A program made the position numbers and the translations under genes. From NCBI RefSeq assembly GCF_947492535.1, contig NZ_CANLNH010000009.1:140626-204625 (forward strand): a DNA stretch of 64,000 bases, read 5' to 3'. Under the pieces are notes generated by a model. The model searched no databases and was not told the origin of the DNA. It was given only the letters and a program-made list of their open reading frames with translations. Of this stretch, positions 18,143-27,437 are shown in pieces; positions within the stretch are counted from its first letter, which is position 1; the number at the start of each line of letters is the position of its first letter. The stretch is from an uncultured Dokdonia sp. (GTDB lineage Bacteria; Bacteroidota; Bacteroidia; Flavobacteriales; Flavobacteriaceae).

Positions 18143-19876
18143 TTAAATCTCTTGTATTTTTTTTATATAATATGACGGATTGATTCCTGTCTTAGATTTA
18201 AAATGCTTAGCAAATGAATAATCACTTTTATATCCTAATTCTGTAGCTATAGATTTAATAGAAAAAGATCTGAATTTCTTATCATTTTTTAATCGATTAA
18301 CCGCATAATCAATACGCAAGTTATTTATATAATCATTGTAACTAAGTCCTTTGTGGGTATTTATAATTTTAGATAGATAGGTAGCATTTGTCTTTACTTT
18401 CTTAGCCATAGATCGTAAACTACATTCTGTATTAAGAAAAAACTCCTGTTGTTCTAAACGTTTAAGCCCCTTAAGTACAGCTCTCACTTTTTCATCATCA
18501 ATAATTACTTCCCGAGACTTCTCTTTTGGTTTTAAGGATTCTTTAGAAGACTTTTCCAATTGATCAACCTTCTTAAGCAGTTTATCAAAAGATTGCTGAC
18601 TTGTACGTTGTTTTTTCTTGTACACGTATAAAATAAGAACACAAATTCCAGAGACAGCAATAAGGAGGCATAAAAAATAGATAGCATTCCTTTTTTGAGC
18701 TGCTACTTCTTCGCCTAATATCCCTGTATCATTGTTATAAATTTTATTTACAACCTTGTCTCTATTTTTCTGATATTTTTCATTTAGTTTACTAAATTCA
18801 CTATACCAATACAAAGATTCTTTATGATCGCCAAGACCTTCATGAGAGGTTGCCATTAATTTATAGGCATGAATAAGTCGTGGTCTATGATTTATAGACT
18901 CATCATCTCTTTTTACATCTATAATCTGCTGTAATTTATCAATTGCATTTTTGTATTCTTTTTTTTCTATGTAACAACTCGCCAGAAAATAATTAATATT
19001 AATCATAAAGGTTTTATTCTTTATGTCACTTTCTTTAAGAATATTATCTGCAATCTTCAAATATTGTAATGCTTCCGTATAATCCTGTTTATAAAAATAA
19101 ACGGTCCCTTTTTTTGTATATAAATCAATCAGGCCTGCCTTATAATCTAAAACATTACTCATAGCGAGTCCTTGATTGACATACGTTAAAACAGTGTCAT
19201 ATTGTTGTACATCTGATTTATTTTTAGATTGTTGTATATCTAGATGTACTTCTGCAACTATGGTAAGTAAGTTTACATGAGCTCGTTCATTATGATACTT
19301 TGTTTCAGAGACAATAGCAAGTCCTTGATTACATACCTCGAGCGCCTTATCTAACTGCCTCATTCTTCTTCTAATAATAGCAATATTGGGGTGTATAATA
19401 ACTATCCTGTGATTATCTTGACCTTGTTTTTGAGTAATTTCTAATGCTTTATAATAAGCATCAAGTGCTTCTTGATTACGCCATGCTGTCAATTCTAAAC
19501 TTCCTAACGACGTATATAAATCAATGAGTTTTTCTTTATTCTTTATAAACTGAGCATATAAAATAGCTTCTTTGATATAGGATACAGATCGTTTATTATC
19601 TCCTTGTTTTGAAAATGTGCGACTCAGTTTTTCATATAGTACAACTCTATCGAGATCGCTTTGAAACCTTCGCAGTAATTCTTTTTCATAAGGAATAGCT
19701 TTTTCTTGAGACAACTCTATGATATTAGAAAAAAGCTGATCATTGGTTTCCTGCCTTAAATCGACGCGTATATTTTCTTGTTGTGCAAATGATTTGTTGT
19801 GTATACTTAAAAAGAAAATAATAAGTATAGGAATACTTGCTAGATATATATTATATCGTGAGGGGGAATACATCAT
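18143..19876 (-). CDS. Regulator C: membrane-spanning TPR / AraC-type HTH regulator
   Basis: Closest paralogue of regulator A; TM (IYFLCLLIAVSGICVLILYVY); C-terminal HTH (GYKSDYSFAKHFKSKTGINPSYY). Confidence 0.9.
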   Translation of the reverse strand: MMYSPSRYNIYLASIPILIIFFLSIHNKSFAQQENIRVDLRQETNDQLFSNIIELSQEKAIPYEKELLRRFQSDLDRVVLYEKLSRTFSKQGDNKRSVSYIKEAILYAQFIKNKEKLIDLYTSLGSLELTAWRNQEALDAYYKALEITQKQGQDNHRIVIIHPNIAIIRRRMRQLDKALEVCNQGLAIVSETKYHNERAHVNLLTIVAEVHLDIQQSKNKSDVQQYDTVLTYVNQGLAMSNVLDYKAGLIDLYTKKGTVYFYKQDYTEALQYLKIADNILKESDIKNKTFMININYFLASCYIEKKEYKNAIDKLQQIIDVKRDDESINHRPRLIHAYKLMATSHEGLGDHKESLYWYSEFSKLNEKYQKNRDKVVNKIYNNDTGILGEEVAAQKRNAIYFLCLLIAVSGICVLILYVYKKKQRTSQQSFDKLLKKVDQLEKSSKESLKPKEKSREVIIDDEKVRAVLKGLKRLEQQEFFLNTECSLRSMAKKVKTNATYLSKIINTHKGLSYNDYINNLRIDYAVNRLKNDKKFRSFSIKSIATELGYKSDYSFAKHFKSKTGINPSYYIKKIQEI

Positions 19877-20188
19877 ATATTTTTAAGTCGGTTGAGAGAC
19901 CTAAAAATAAGAATTCATTTTAAGATATACCCCTGAAATTTAGGGATTAACTTATTTTATTTATGGTGTTAAATACGCTTTCGCGAAAGCGCATAACAAA
20001 AGCCCATTGCAATACATCAATCTATCAAATGACGTGAAAAGTAAATTATCTCAAAAAGCTCATGAATATATGAATACTCATATCCATGTATCTATAGTCC
20101 TCAAGGTATAAAACCTTCCTAGAATAAAACTAGAATAAAAAAGGTCATTTATGAATAAATGACCTCCCTATTTCTATATATCATCTAG

Positions 20189-20374
20189 TTATGCCTGACA
20201 GCAGATGCAATGACCTTGAACTGGATGCGGTACATAACCGTCCATACATTCTCCTCCTGGATTTAAATATGGATTTATACATTCAAACTTTTGAATAGGT
20301 CCAAAACCTCCTTTGATTTGTTCTTTCTCTGACTTGTTTAATTCTTTTCCTAAATTCGAAATTGATTTTAACAT
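20189..20374 (-). CDS. GG-leader Cys-containing peptide 9 (61 aa)
   Basis: MLKSISNLGKELNKSEKEQIKGG leader, same class as peptide 3. Confidence 0.85.
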   Translation of the reverse strand: MLKSISNLGKELNKSEKEQIKGGFGPIQKFECINPYLNPGGECMDGYVPHPVQGHCICCQA

Positions 20375-20403
20375 AATTGCTTGTTTTTTGTATTATTTGA
20401 ATT

Positions 20404-20427
20404 CTTGATCATTTAAAGACACTCAAG
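20404..20427 (-). promoter_or_regulatory. Second-class 5' leader hairpin, peptide 9
   Basis: CTTGATCATTTAAAGACACTCAAG (+ strand), near-identical to 12413..12436. Confidence 0.65.
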
Positions 20428-20619
20428 TATATGTCTACTTTATCTTAAAGAATATGATGTATTGTGTTAACCATATATTTTTATAAAGAAGCTATGTAAT
20501 AGATTATTAAAAAATTATATACACGCTAGTATGATTATGTGACGGTATTCTATTTATTAATTGGCCACCAATACTCCAAATATTAGGGAATCTTATAGAA
20601 AAGACAAGGAAAGCTAATC

Positions 20620-20656
20620 GGAATTCTAAGAATTAAAAGTTGGAATTCTAAGAATT
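20620..20656. promoter_or_regulatory. Two tandem type D operator candidates, 22 bp apart, in the divergent region of peptide 9 and regulator D
   Basis: GGAATTCTAAGAATT at 20620 and again at 20642. Confidence 0.7.
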
Positions 20657-20817
20657 CAAAAAAGAAAAAAAAAGAACTAACAACCTTAATACAAGTGATT
20701 TAAAATCATTTATTTAACATCTTCTTCAAATAACCTATATATAACAAGTATACTTATGAAAATACTAACAGGCTCTTTTAAATAAATTATCTATTTTTCA
20801 AAAAAATATAATAATTA

Positions 20818-22548
20818 ATGATGTATTCATTGACGCAAAGATCGCTTTACATTTATATAATTTTTATAGTACTTATTTCGCAAAATATCTTTGCTCAAGA
20901 AAAAGATTTTATAATTCCTGATTCTCTTAAGGGAAAAGACTTCAATTATTTAGACAAGCAATTCAGAACGCATTATTTAGACACTGTTACATCATTAGTA
21001 TACCTAAACACTATTTATAAAAAAGGATTTATAGAAAATAATATAGCAAATCAATCTTTTGCTTTATCTCAATTAGCCTACTATACTACAAACAGAAATG
21101 ACAAATTAGATCTTATTAAAAAATCTATTGCTAAAGGAGAAGAAGAAGCGCTTTACATGTCATTATCTGCGCGTTTGATGCTTGGTATAAATTACCACAG
21201 TCATTTTGAATATGAGGAAGCACTACAAGAATATTTACTATTGTATAATAACTCAAAGAAAGCTAATAGTGAAGTTTATGAGTTTAATGCATTAAATCGT
21301 ATTGCGCAATTAAAAAGAGATATAGGAAATTATAAAGAAGCTTTAGAAACTTATAAAAAGTGTTTACATTACGAGAAGTTAAAGATACCCATAGACTCCA
21401 TTTCTCTAACACGCACTTATGTAGACATGGCTGAATCTATGCGATACCTCAAAAAACATGATTCTGCCTCTTATTACTATAGATATATTAAAGACCATGG
21501 TTATAAAAAAAATAACTTCTACTTAAATATAGCCACTATTAACCAAGGAATTAATTTATATGAAATTGGCAAGCTTAAAGAAAGTGGAGTACTCTTACAT
21601 CAAGGCCTTCAAAACATTAATTTAAATAACAAAAGTAGTCATAGATATCACATACTATCGCTACTATACCTAGGAAAGATTAATCAATCTCTAAATAAAA
21701 ACCTAGATAAAACGAAACGTTATTTCCAAACTATTGATTCTTTATATACAGCTACAAATATTATCATTCCAGAAACTAGAGAAGTGTATGAATTTTTTAT
21801 TAAAGACTATATAAAGCAAAAAGATGCAAATGCACAGATCAATACTATAAATAAACTAATGAAATTTGATAGCATTGCTGCTGAAAGAAAGATAAATACC
21901 CTTACCAAATTTCATTCAGAATATGACACACTTCAATTAACAAAAAGTAAAGAAGAAATCATTAAGAACTTAGAAAAACAGAAAACACAACTTAGCAAAA
22001 AAGTCATTTACTTAAGTGTATTCATTCTACTTTTTATCATATTATTTTTAATACAGTATAAAAAACATAAAACGTATAAAGATAGATTTAATAAAATTAT
22101 TTCTGAATTAGATACACATAAAGAGAAAAACACACCTTCATATACGTCTTTAACTACTGAAGAAAAATTACTCGATGTCATTGATGAAACCACCATTAAT
22201 ACAATCGTAGATAAACTTACTGAATTTGAAGAAAAAGAAGGTTTCTTACAGAAAGATATCACGCTATCTATTCTTGCAAAAAAATGTACTACAAATACGA
22301 AATACTTACCTAAAATTATAAATGCCTATAAAAATAAATCCTTCGTAAACTATATCAATAGTCTTAGAGTAGATTATATCTTAAAAGAATTAAAGGAAAA
22401 TACCACGCTACAAAAATATACCATCAAAACCATTAGTGAAGAAGCTGGTTTTAACACGCCAGAATCATTTGCTAGAGCCTTTAAAAACAAAACAGGGATT
22501 AGACCTTCATATTACATTAGAAACCTCAAAAAGAACGTAGAAAATTAG
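20818..22548 (+). CDS. Regulator D: membrane-spanning TPR / AraC-type HTH regulator
   Basis: Signal peptide, TPR-like region, TM (VIYLSVFILLFIILFLIQY), C-terminal HTH (GFNTPESFARAFKNKTGIRPSYY). Confidence 0.9.
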   Translation: MMYSLTQRSLYIYIIFIVLISQNIFAQEKDFIIPDSLKGKDFNYLDKQFRTHYLDTVTSLVYLNTIYKKGFIENNIANQSFALSQLAYYTTNRNDKLDLIKKSIAKGEEEALYMSLSARLMLGINYHSHFEYEEALQEYLLLYNNSKKANSEVYEFNALNRIAQLKRDIGNYKEALETYKKCLHYEKLKIPIDSISLTRTYVDMAESMRYLKKHDSASYYYRYIKDHGYKKNNFYLNIATINQGINLYEIGKLKESGVLLHQGLQNINLNNKSSHRYHILSLLYLGKINQSLNKNLDKTKRYFQTIDSLYTATNIIIPETREVYEFFIKDYIKQKDANAQINTINKLMKFDSIAAERKINTLTKFHSEYDTLQLTKSKEEIIKNLEKQKTQLSKKVIYLSVFILLFIILFLIQYKKHKTYKDRFNKIISELDTHKEKNTPSYTSLTTEEKLLDVIDETTINTIVDKLTEFEEKEGFLQKDITLSILAKKCTTNTKYLPKIINAYKNKSFVNYINSLRVDYILKELKENTTLQKYTIKTISEEAGFNTPESFARAFKNKTGIRPSYYIRNLKKNVEN

Positions 22549-22550
22549 TC

Positions 22551-22565
22551 GTAATTCTAAGAATT
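22551..22565. promoter_or_regulatory. Type D operator candidate between regulator D and peptide 10
   Basis: GTAATTCTAAGAATT, within GTCGTAATTCTAAGAATTTAGAC. Confidence 0.65.
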
Positions 22566-22647
22566 TAGACTATTTCACAATATATATTTACTTCTCAGAT
22601 AGTAATTACACTTAGATTTAGCACACATATTTAAACAATAAAACCTT

Positions 22648-22899
22648 ATGAAAAAATCAAAAAAAGTACTTGAATTAAACAAACTTGTAATTTCAAAATT
22701 AAATGATCTTCATTCTATAAATGGAGGGTCACAAAATACAGACGAAGAGACTACATGTACTGGTCAAGGTGCATCAGATATATCTCCTTTATGTCCAAGA
22801 GTAAGTAGACCTAATGGGGTTTGCGACACTGAAAATGACAACACCTGTAATGGTAGACCAGGTGGTACGGGTACAGAAATTGTGAGTTTAGGTTGCTAA
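22648..22899 (+). CDS. GG-leader peptide 10 (83 aa) paired with regulator D
   Basis: MKKSKKVLELNKLVISKLNDLHSINGG leader; directly downstream of regulator D. Confidence 0.85.
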   Translation: MKKSKKVLELNKLVISKLNDLHSINGGSQNTDEETTCTGQGASDISPLCPRVSRPNGVCDTENDNTCNGRPGGTGTEIVSLGC

Positions 22900-23099
22900 T
22901 ATTCCAATAATCGTATTCAGTTAACAACTTATAATAACTACAAGCGCCTTCCGTTGTATAGCTCGGAAGGTGTTTTTATTTTAGAGCACTTTTTGTGAGG
23001 GTATTTGTTATGCTTTCGCGAAAGCGTATACCAGAAAAATAAATAAATAAATCCTGTTTTACAGGGGTAAAAAGTTACCCGTCTCCACGGGCAATTATT

Positions 23100-23924
23100 A
23101 TGAAGCAATACCACGACCTTATACGTCACGTACTTGAAAATGGAAATGAAAAAGGAGACCGTACAGGAACAGGTACAAAAAGTGTTTTTGGCTATCAAAT
23201 GCGTTTTGACCTCTCTGAAGGATTTCCCATGGTTACCACAAAAAAACTCCATTTAAAATCTATTATATACGAACTCTTATGGTTTCTGAATGGAGATACT
23301 AATGTGAAATATTTGCAAGAAAACGGTGTGCGTATTTGGAATGAATGGGCTGATGAGAATGGTGATTTAGGTCCCGTATATGGCCACCAATGGCGTAGTT
23401 GGAATGGCGAAGAAATAGATCAGATTGCTGAAATTATAGAAACGCTTAAAACCAATCCTAATAGCAGACGTATGCTTGTAAGTGCTTGGAACCCTGGCGT
23501 GCTTCCTGATACCTCAAAATCATTTTCTGAAAATGTTGCCAATGGAAAAGCAGCATTACCGCCTTGTCATGCCTTTTTTCAATTTTATGTGGCCAATGGA
23601 AAATTGAGTTGCCAACTCTATCAACGCTCTGCCGATATTTTCTTAGGCGTTCCTTTTAATATCGCAAGTTATGCCTTACTTACCATGATGATGGCACAAG
23701 TATGTGGCTATGAAGCAGGAGATTTTATACACACCTTTGGAGATGCACATATCTACAGTAATCACTTTGAACAAGTCGAGTTACAATTGTCCAGAGAATT
23801 GCGTACTTTACCCACTTTAAAAATAAATTCTGAGGTAAAAGACATTTTTGGCTTCAAATTTGATGACTTCACCTTAGAAAACTACAATCCGCATCCACAT
23901 ATTAAAGGAGCAGTTGCAGTTTAA
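23100..23924 (+). CDS. thyA: Thymidylate synthase
   Basis: [52 protein letters not shown]. Confidence 0.97.
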   Translation: MKQYHDLIRHVLENGNEKGDRTGTGTKSVFGYQMRFDLSEGFPMVTTKKLHLKSIIYELLWFLNGDTNVKYLQENGVRIWNEWADENGDLGPVYGHQWRSWNGEEIDQIAEIIETLKTNPNSRRMLVSAWNPGVLPDTSKSFSENVANGKAALPPCHAFFQFYVANGKLSCQLYQRSADIFLGVPFNIASYALLTMMMAQVCGYEAGDFIHTFGDAHIYSNHFEQVELQLSRELRTLPTLKINSEVKDIFGFKFDDFTLENYNPHPHIKGAVAV

Positions 23925-23956
23925 ACCAATAATAAACTAAAAAGCAAATCAAAAAA

Positions 23957-24364
23957 ATGAAGAAATTAGCCCTAGTTCTTTTCGTATTAGTAAGTACTGT
24001 ATCTTTTGCACAAGAAGGTGTATCTATGAAACGTACCACAACACTTACCATTAGTGAAGTGCCGCCTACTTGGCCTGGATGTGATGGTTCTATCAACCAA
24101 AAGAACAATTGTTTTAGACAAAAATTGGCAAACCATGTTGTACGTGGTTTTAAATTTCCTGCAGGACATAAAAGCGGAACTCGTGTAGTCGTTGATATGA
24201 TTATCAACACAAAAGGACGTCCAGAAATCAAAGGAATGGAAGGCGGATCTAAAGAACTACAAGCAGAGATTAAGCGTAAAATCATGTCGATGCCAGATGT
24301 GAAACCAGGACACTCTGGAGGAACACCAGAAGTACGTAAATATAAGCTTCCATTTACATTCTAA
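23957..24364 (+). CDS. TonB C-terminal-like secreted protein
   Basis: Signal peptide; WPGCDG...VVDMIINTKGRPEI, typical of flavobacterial TonB-C-like proteins. Confidence 0.7.
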   Translation: MKKLALVLFVLVSTVSFAQEGVSMKRTTTLTISEVPPTWPGCDGSINQKNNCFRQKLANHVVRGFKFPAGHKSGTRVVVDMIINTKGRPEIKGMEGGSKELQAEIKRKIMSMPDVKPGHSGGTPEVRKYKLPFTF

Positions 24365-24368
24365 AGCT

Positions 24369-24845
24369 TTGAAATATATCGTTATTATCCTGTTTGTAAT
24401 GATTTCAATAAACACATTACAAGCACAAGAAGATGTAGAAATTATAGAAGTAACAGAAGATGCTGTTCCAAAAGATCTACCGTTTGCTATTATAGAAAAC
24501 GTTCCTGTATATCCAGGATGTACTGGAGAAGACAATGCATTACTTAAAAAATGTATGTCTGATAATATCGCTGCATTTGTAGGCACACACTTCAATATAA
24601 AAAAAGCGTCTAAAGGACTTGCATCAGGAAAACATAATGTTTTTGTAAACTTTAAGATAGATAAAGAAGGATTTGTGACAAACATAAAAAGTCGTGGCCC
24701 AAATAAAAAATTAGAAAAAGAAGCCATTCGTGTCATGAAAAAACTTCCTAGATTACAACCTGGAAAACAAAAAGGTAAAAATGTAGGAGTATTATATTCA
24801 TTACCTATCACTTTTTACATAGAAGATAACACCAAGAAAGGGTAA
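24369..24845 (+). CDS. TonB C-terminal-like secreted protein, tandem paralogue (TTG start)
   Basis: YPGCTG...NFKIDKEGFVTNIKSRGP, same layout as preceding gene. Confidence 0.65.
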   Translation: MKYIVIILFVMISINTLQAQEDVEIIEVTEDAVPKDLPFAIIENVPVYPGCTGEDNALLKKCMSDNIAAFVGTHFNIKKASKGLASGKHNVFVNFKIDKEGFVTNIKSRGPNKKLEKEAIRVMKKLPRLQPGKQKGKNVGVLYSLPITFYIEDNTKKG

Positions 24846-24966
24846 TGCCTTTTTATAAAATTACTCCAAAAGACACTTTAACGATGTCTTAACGTGAGTC
24901 CGCTTTCGCGAAAGCGTATAAAATTAGTAACTTTGAGAGTGACCTATAGATGGTCACTCTTTTGCT

Positions 24967-26127
24967 ATGATAACAACTCAAACCCTCCTTGATTTCTTTA
25001 AAGAAACAAGAAAACATACAGAAACCATCTGTACCCCTTTACAAACCGAAGATTATGTGGTACAACCCATTGTAGATGTATCTCCACCCAAATGGCATTT
25101 AGGACATACGACATGGTTTTTTGAAGAATTTATATTAAAACACCATAAGCCAGGATATACCATCTTTAGTGATGACTTTGCGTTTGTTTTTAACAGCTAT
25201 TATGAAAGTGTTGGTAAACGTGTAGTTCGTACAGATCGTGGTAATTTATCAAGACCTACCGTTGCACAAGTATATGCCTATAGAAAATACGTTACAGAAG
25301 GATTGATTGAGCTACTTGAAGAAAGCAAAAATGATGAAATCTTAAAACTGTTGACCATTGGGATCCATCATGAAAAACAACATCAAGAGCTATTACTTAC
25401 TGACATCAAATATATTTTAGGAAATAACCCTTTAATGCCTGCATATGACGGCACTTTTTCTGAAAATACGATAGAAAAACAATCACAAGAATGGATTTCT
25501 ATTACTGAAGGAATCTACGAAATTGGGCATCAAGGAAACGATTTCTGTTATGATAATGAATTGGGAAGACATAAAGTATATCTTCATGACTTTGAGATTT
25601 CTAATAAATTAGTAACCAATGGTGAATTTATAGAGTTTATAAATGCTAGAGGCTATCAAAAAACCTTACTATGGCATGCCGAAGGTTGGGATTGGGTACA
25701 AACACAAAAGATTATAGCGCCATTGTATTGGCATCTCATCAATGATGAATGGCATCAATATACGTTTAAAGGATTACAAAAAATAGATCCAGAAGCACCG
25801 CTAGCACATATTTCTTATTATGAAGCATTTGCCTATGCACAATGGAAAGAAATGCGACTTCCAACCGAGTTTGAATGGGAAGTAGCACAATCTCAATTCA
25901 ATTGGGGACAACGTTGGGAATGGACAGAAAGTGCTTATCTCCCCTACCCTGGATATGCAAAAGAACCGGGTGCTTTGGGGGAATATAATGGGAAGTTTAT
26001 GGTCAATCAGAAAGTGCTTCGAGGAGGCTCTGTGGCAACACCTACAAATCATACAAGAGCTACCTATCGCAACTTCTTTCAGACAGGATTACGCTGGCAA
26101 TTTACAGGCCTTCGCCTTGTAAAATAA
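24967..26127 (+). CDS. egtB: Ergothioneine biosynthesis protein EgtB (DinB + FGE-sulfatase-type domains)
   Basis: PPKWHLGHTTWFFEEFIL; HHEKQHQELLLTDIKY; C-terminal VLRGGSVATPTNHTRATYRNFF. Confidence 0.9.
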   Translation: MITTQTLLDFFKETRKHTETICTPLQTEDYVVQPIVDVSPPKWHLGHTTWFFEEFILKHHKPGYTIFSDDFAFVFNSYYESVGKRVVRTDRGNLSRPTVAQVYAYRKYVTEGLIELLEESKNDEILKLLTIGIHHEKQHQELLLTDIKYILGNNPLMPAYDGTFSENTIEKQSQEWISITEGIYEIGHQGNDFCYDNELGRHKVYLHDFEISNKLVTNGEFIEFINARGYQKTLLWHAEGWDWVQTQKIIAPLYWHLINDEWHQYTFKGLQKIDPEAPLAHISYYEAFAYAQWKEMRLPTEFEWEVAQSQFNWGQRWEWTESAYLPYPGYAKEPGALGEYNGKFMVNQKVLRGGSVATPTNHTRATYRNFFQTGLRWQFTGLRLVK

Positions 26128-26165
26128 CTGAAAGATCATACTATTTATTACGACCAACCAATCAT

Positions 26166-27131
26166 ATGACTACAAAAACAATCACATATACTTCTACCTT
26201 TGAAGAAGACGTTATAAAAGGGCTTACTTCTTTTCCCAAATCCTTATCATCAAAATACTTTTATGATAAAAAAGGAGATAAACTTTTTCAAGATATCATG
26301 GCAATGCCTACCTATTATCTTACCAATAGTGAATATGAAATTATCTCTTCTCAACAAGAAGCTATTAGTACTGCTTTTCAGGGAGAAAACGGATTTGACC
26401 TTATTGAACTAGGTGCCGGTGATGGCAAAAAAACCAAAGTCCTATTAAAGTACTTAACCCAACAAAATATAGATTTTTCATATTTACCCATTGACATAAG
26501 TCAGAATGTTTTAGATGGTTTAAAGGAAAGTGTCGAAAAAGAAATTCCAGGTATTGACATAAGACCTCAGCAAGGCACCTATTTTGAAGTTTTAGAAGAC
26601 CTAGCTTCCTATAATTCCCGTAAAAAAGTCATTATGGTGTTAGGTTCTAATATTGGAAATTTATTACACCCTAAGGCTATTGAGTTTTTAGCTAATATTC
26701 GAGAAGGAATGAATACTGATGATTTACTATTTATGGGGTTTGACCAAAAGAAAAATCCGCAAACCATCTTAGATGCCTATAATGATAAAGAAGGTATCAC
26801 CGCTGCATTTAATAAAAACGTACTCCACAGAATTAATAGTGAACTTGATGCCAATTTTGATGTAGATCAGTTTACGCATTGGGAAGTCTATGATCCAGAA
26901 ACGGGTACTGCAAAAAGCTATTTGGTAAGTAAAAAAGAACAACACGTACGCATAAATAAATTGGAACTCGATGTTAATTTTAAAGCTTGGGAAACCATTC
27001 ATACTGAAATCAGTCAGAAATATGATGATACAGTCGTTACTTGGTTAGCAGATGAAGCTGGCTTACAAATTGCAGACCAATTTGTTGACAGTAAAGGATT
27101 TTACAAGAACTATCTATTCAAAAAGAAATAA
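26166..27131 (+). CDS. egtD: L-histidine N-alpha-methyltransferase EgtD
   Basis: YFYDKKGDKLFQDIMAMPTYYLTNSEYEI; LIELGAGDGKKTKVLL. Confidence 0.9.
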   Translation: MTTKTITYTSTFEEDVIKGLTSFPKSLSSKYFYDKKGDKLFQDIMAMPTYYLTNSEYEIISSQQEAISTAFQGENGFDLIELGAGDGKKTKVLLKYLTQQNIDFSYLPIDISQNVLDGLKESVEKEIPGIDIRPQQGTYFEVLEDLASYNSRKKVIMVLGSNIGNLLHPKAIEFLANIREGMNTDDLLFMGFDQKKNPQTILDAYNDKEGITAAFNKNVLHRINSELDANFDVDQFTHWEVYDPETGTAKSYLVSKKEQHVRINKLELDVNFKAWETIHTEISQKYDDTVVTWLADEAGLQIADQFVDSKGFYKNYLFKKK

Positions 27132-27151
27132 TCATAATACACACATAAGCT

Positions 27152-27433
27152 ATGAAAGCTATTTGGAACGACACTATTATTGCAGAAAGTAATGACACCA
27201 TCGTCATTGAAGGAAATCACTATTTTCCACATGATAGTATTAAAAAAGAATTTTACGCATCTAGTGACACGCATTCTGTATGCCCTTGGAAAGGACAAGC
27301 ACACTATTATACCTTAGATGTAAACGGAAAGCAAAATACAGATGCTGCTTGGTTTTATCCAGAAGTAAGCGAGTTGGCTACCAGTATTAAAAATCGTGTT
27401 GCTTTTTGGAAAGGTGTACAAGTAGTAGAATAA
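27152..27433 (+). CDS. DUF427 domain-containing protein
   Basis: MKAIWNDTIIAESNDTIVIEGNHYFPHDS; CPWKGQAHYY. Confidence 0.85.
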   Translation: MKAIWNDTIIAESNDTIVIEGNHYFPHDSIKKEFYASSDTHSVCPWKGQAHYYTLDVNGKQNTDAAWFYPEVSELATSIKNRVAFWKGVQVVE

Positions 27434-27437
27434 TCTA

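Noticed and set aside
2323-22899. Prophage or ICE carrying the RiPP locus
   Set aside because: No integrase, transposase, phage structural gene or clear attachment repeats found at the borders.
22938-23252. Minus-strand ORF of 104 aa overlapping thyA
   Set aside because: Antisense to the 5' end of thyA; no recognisable protein features.
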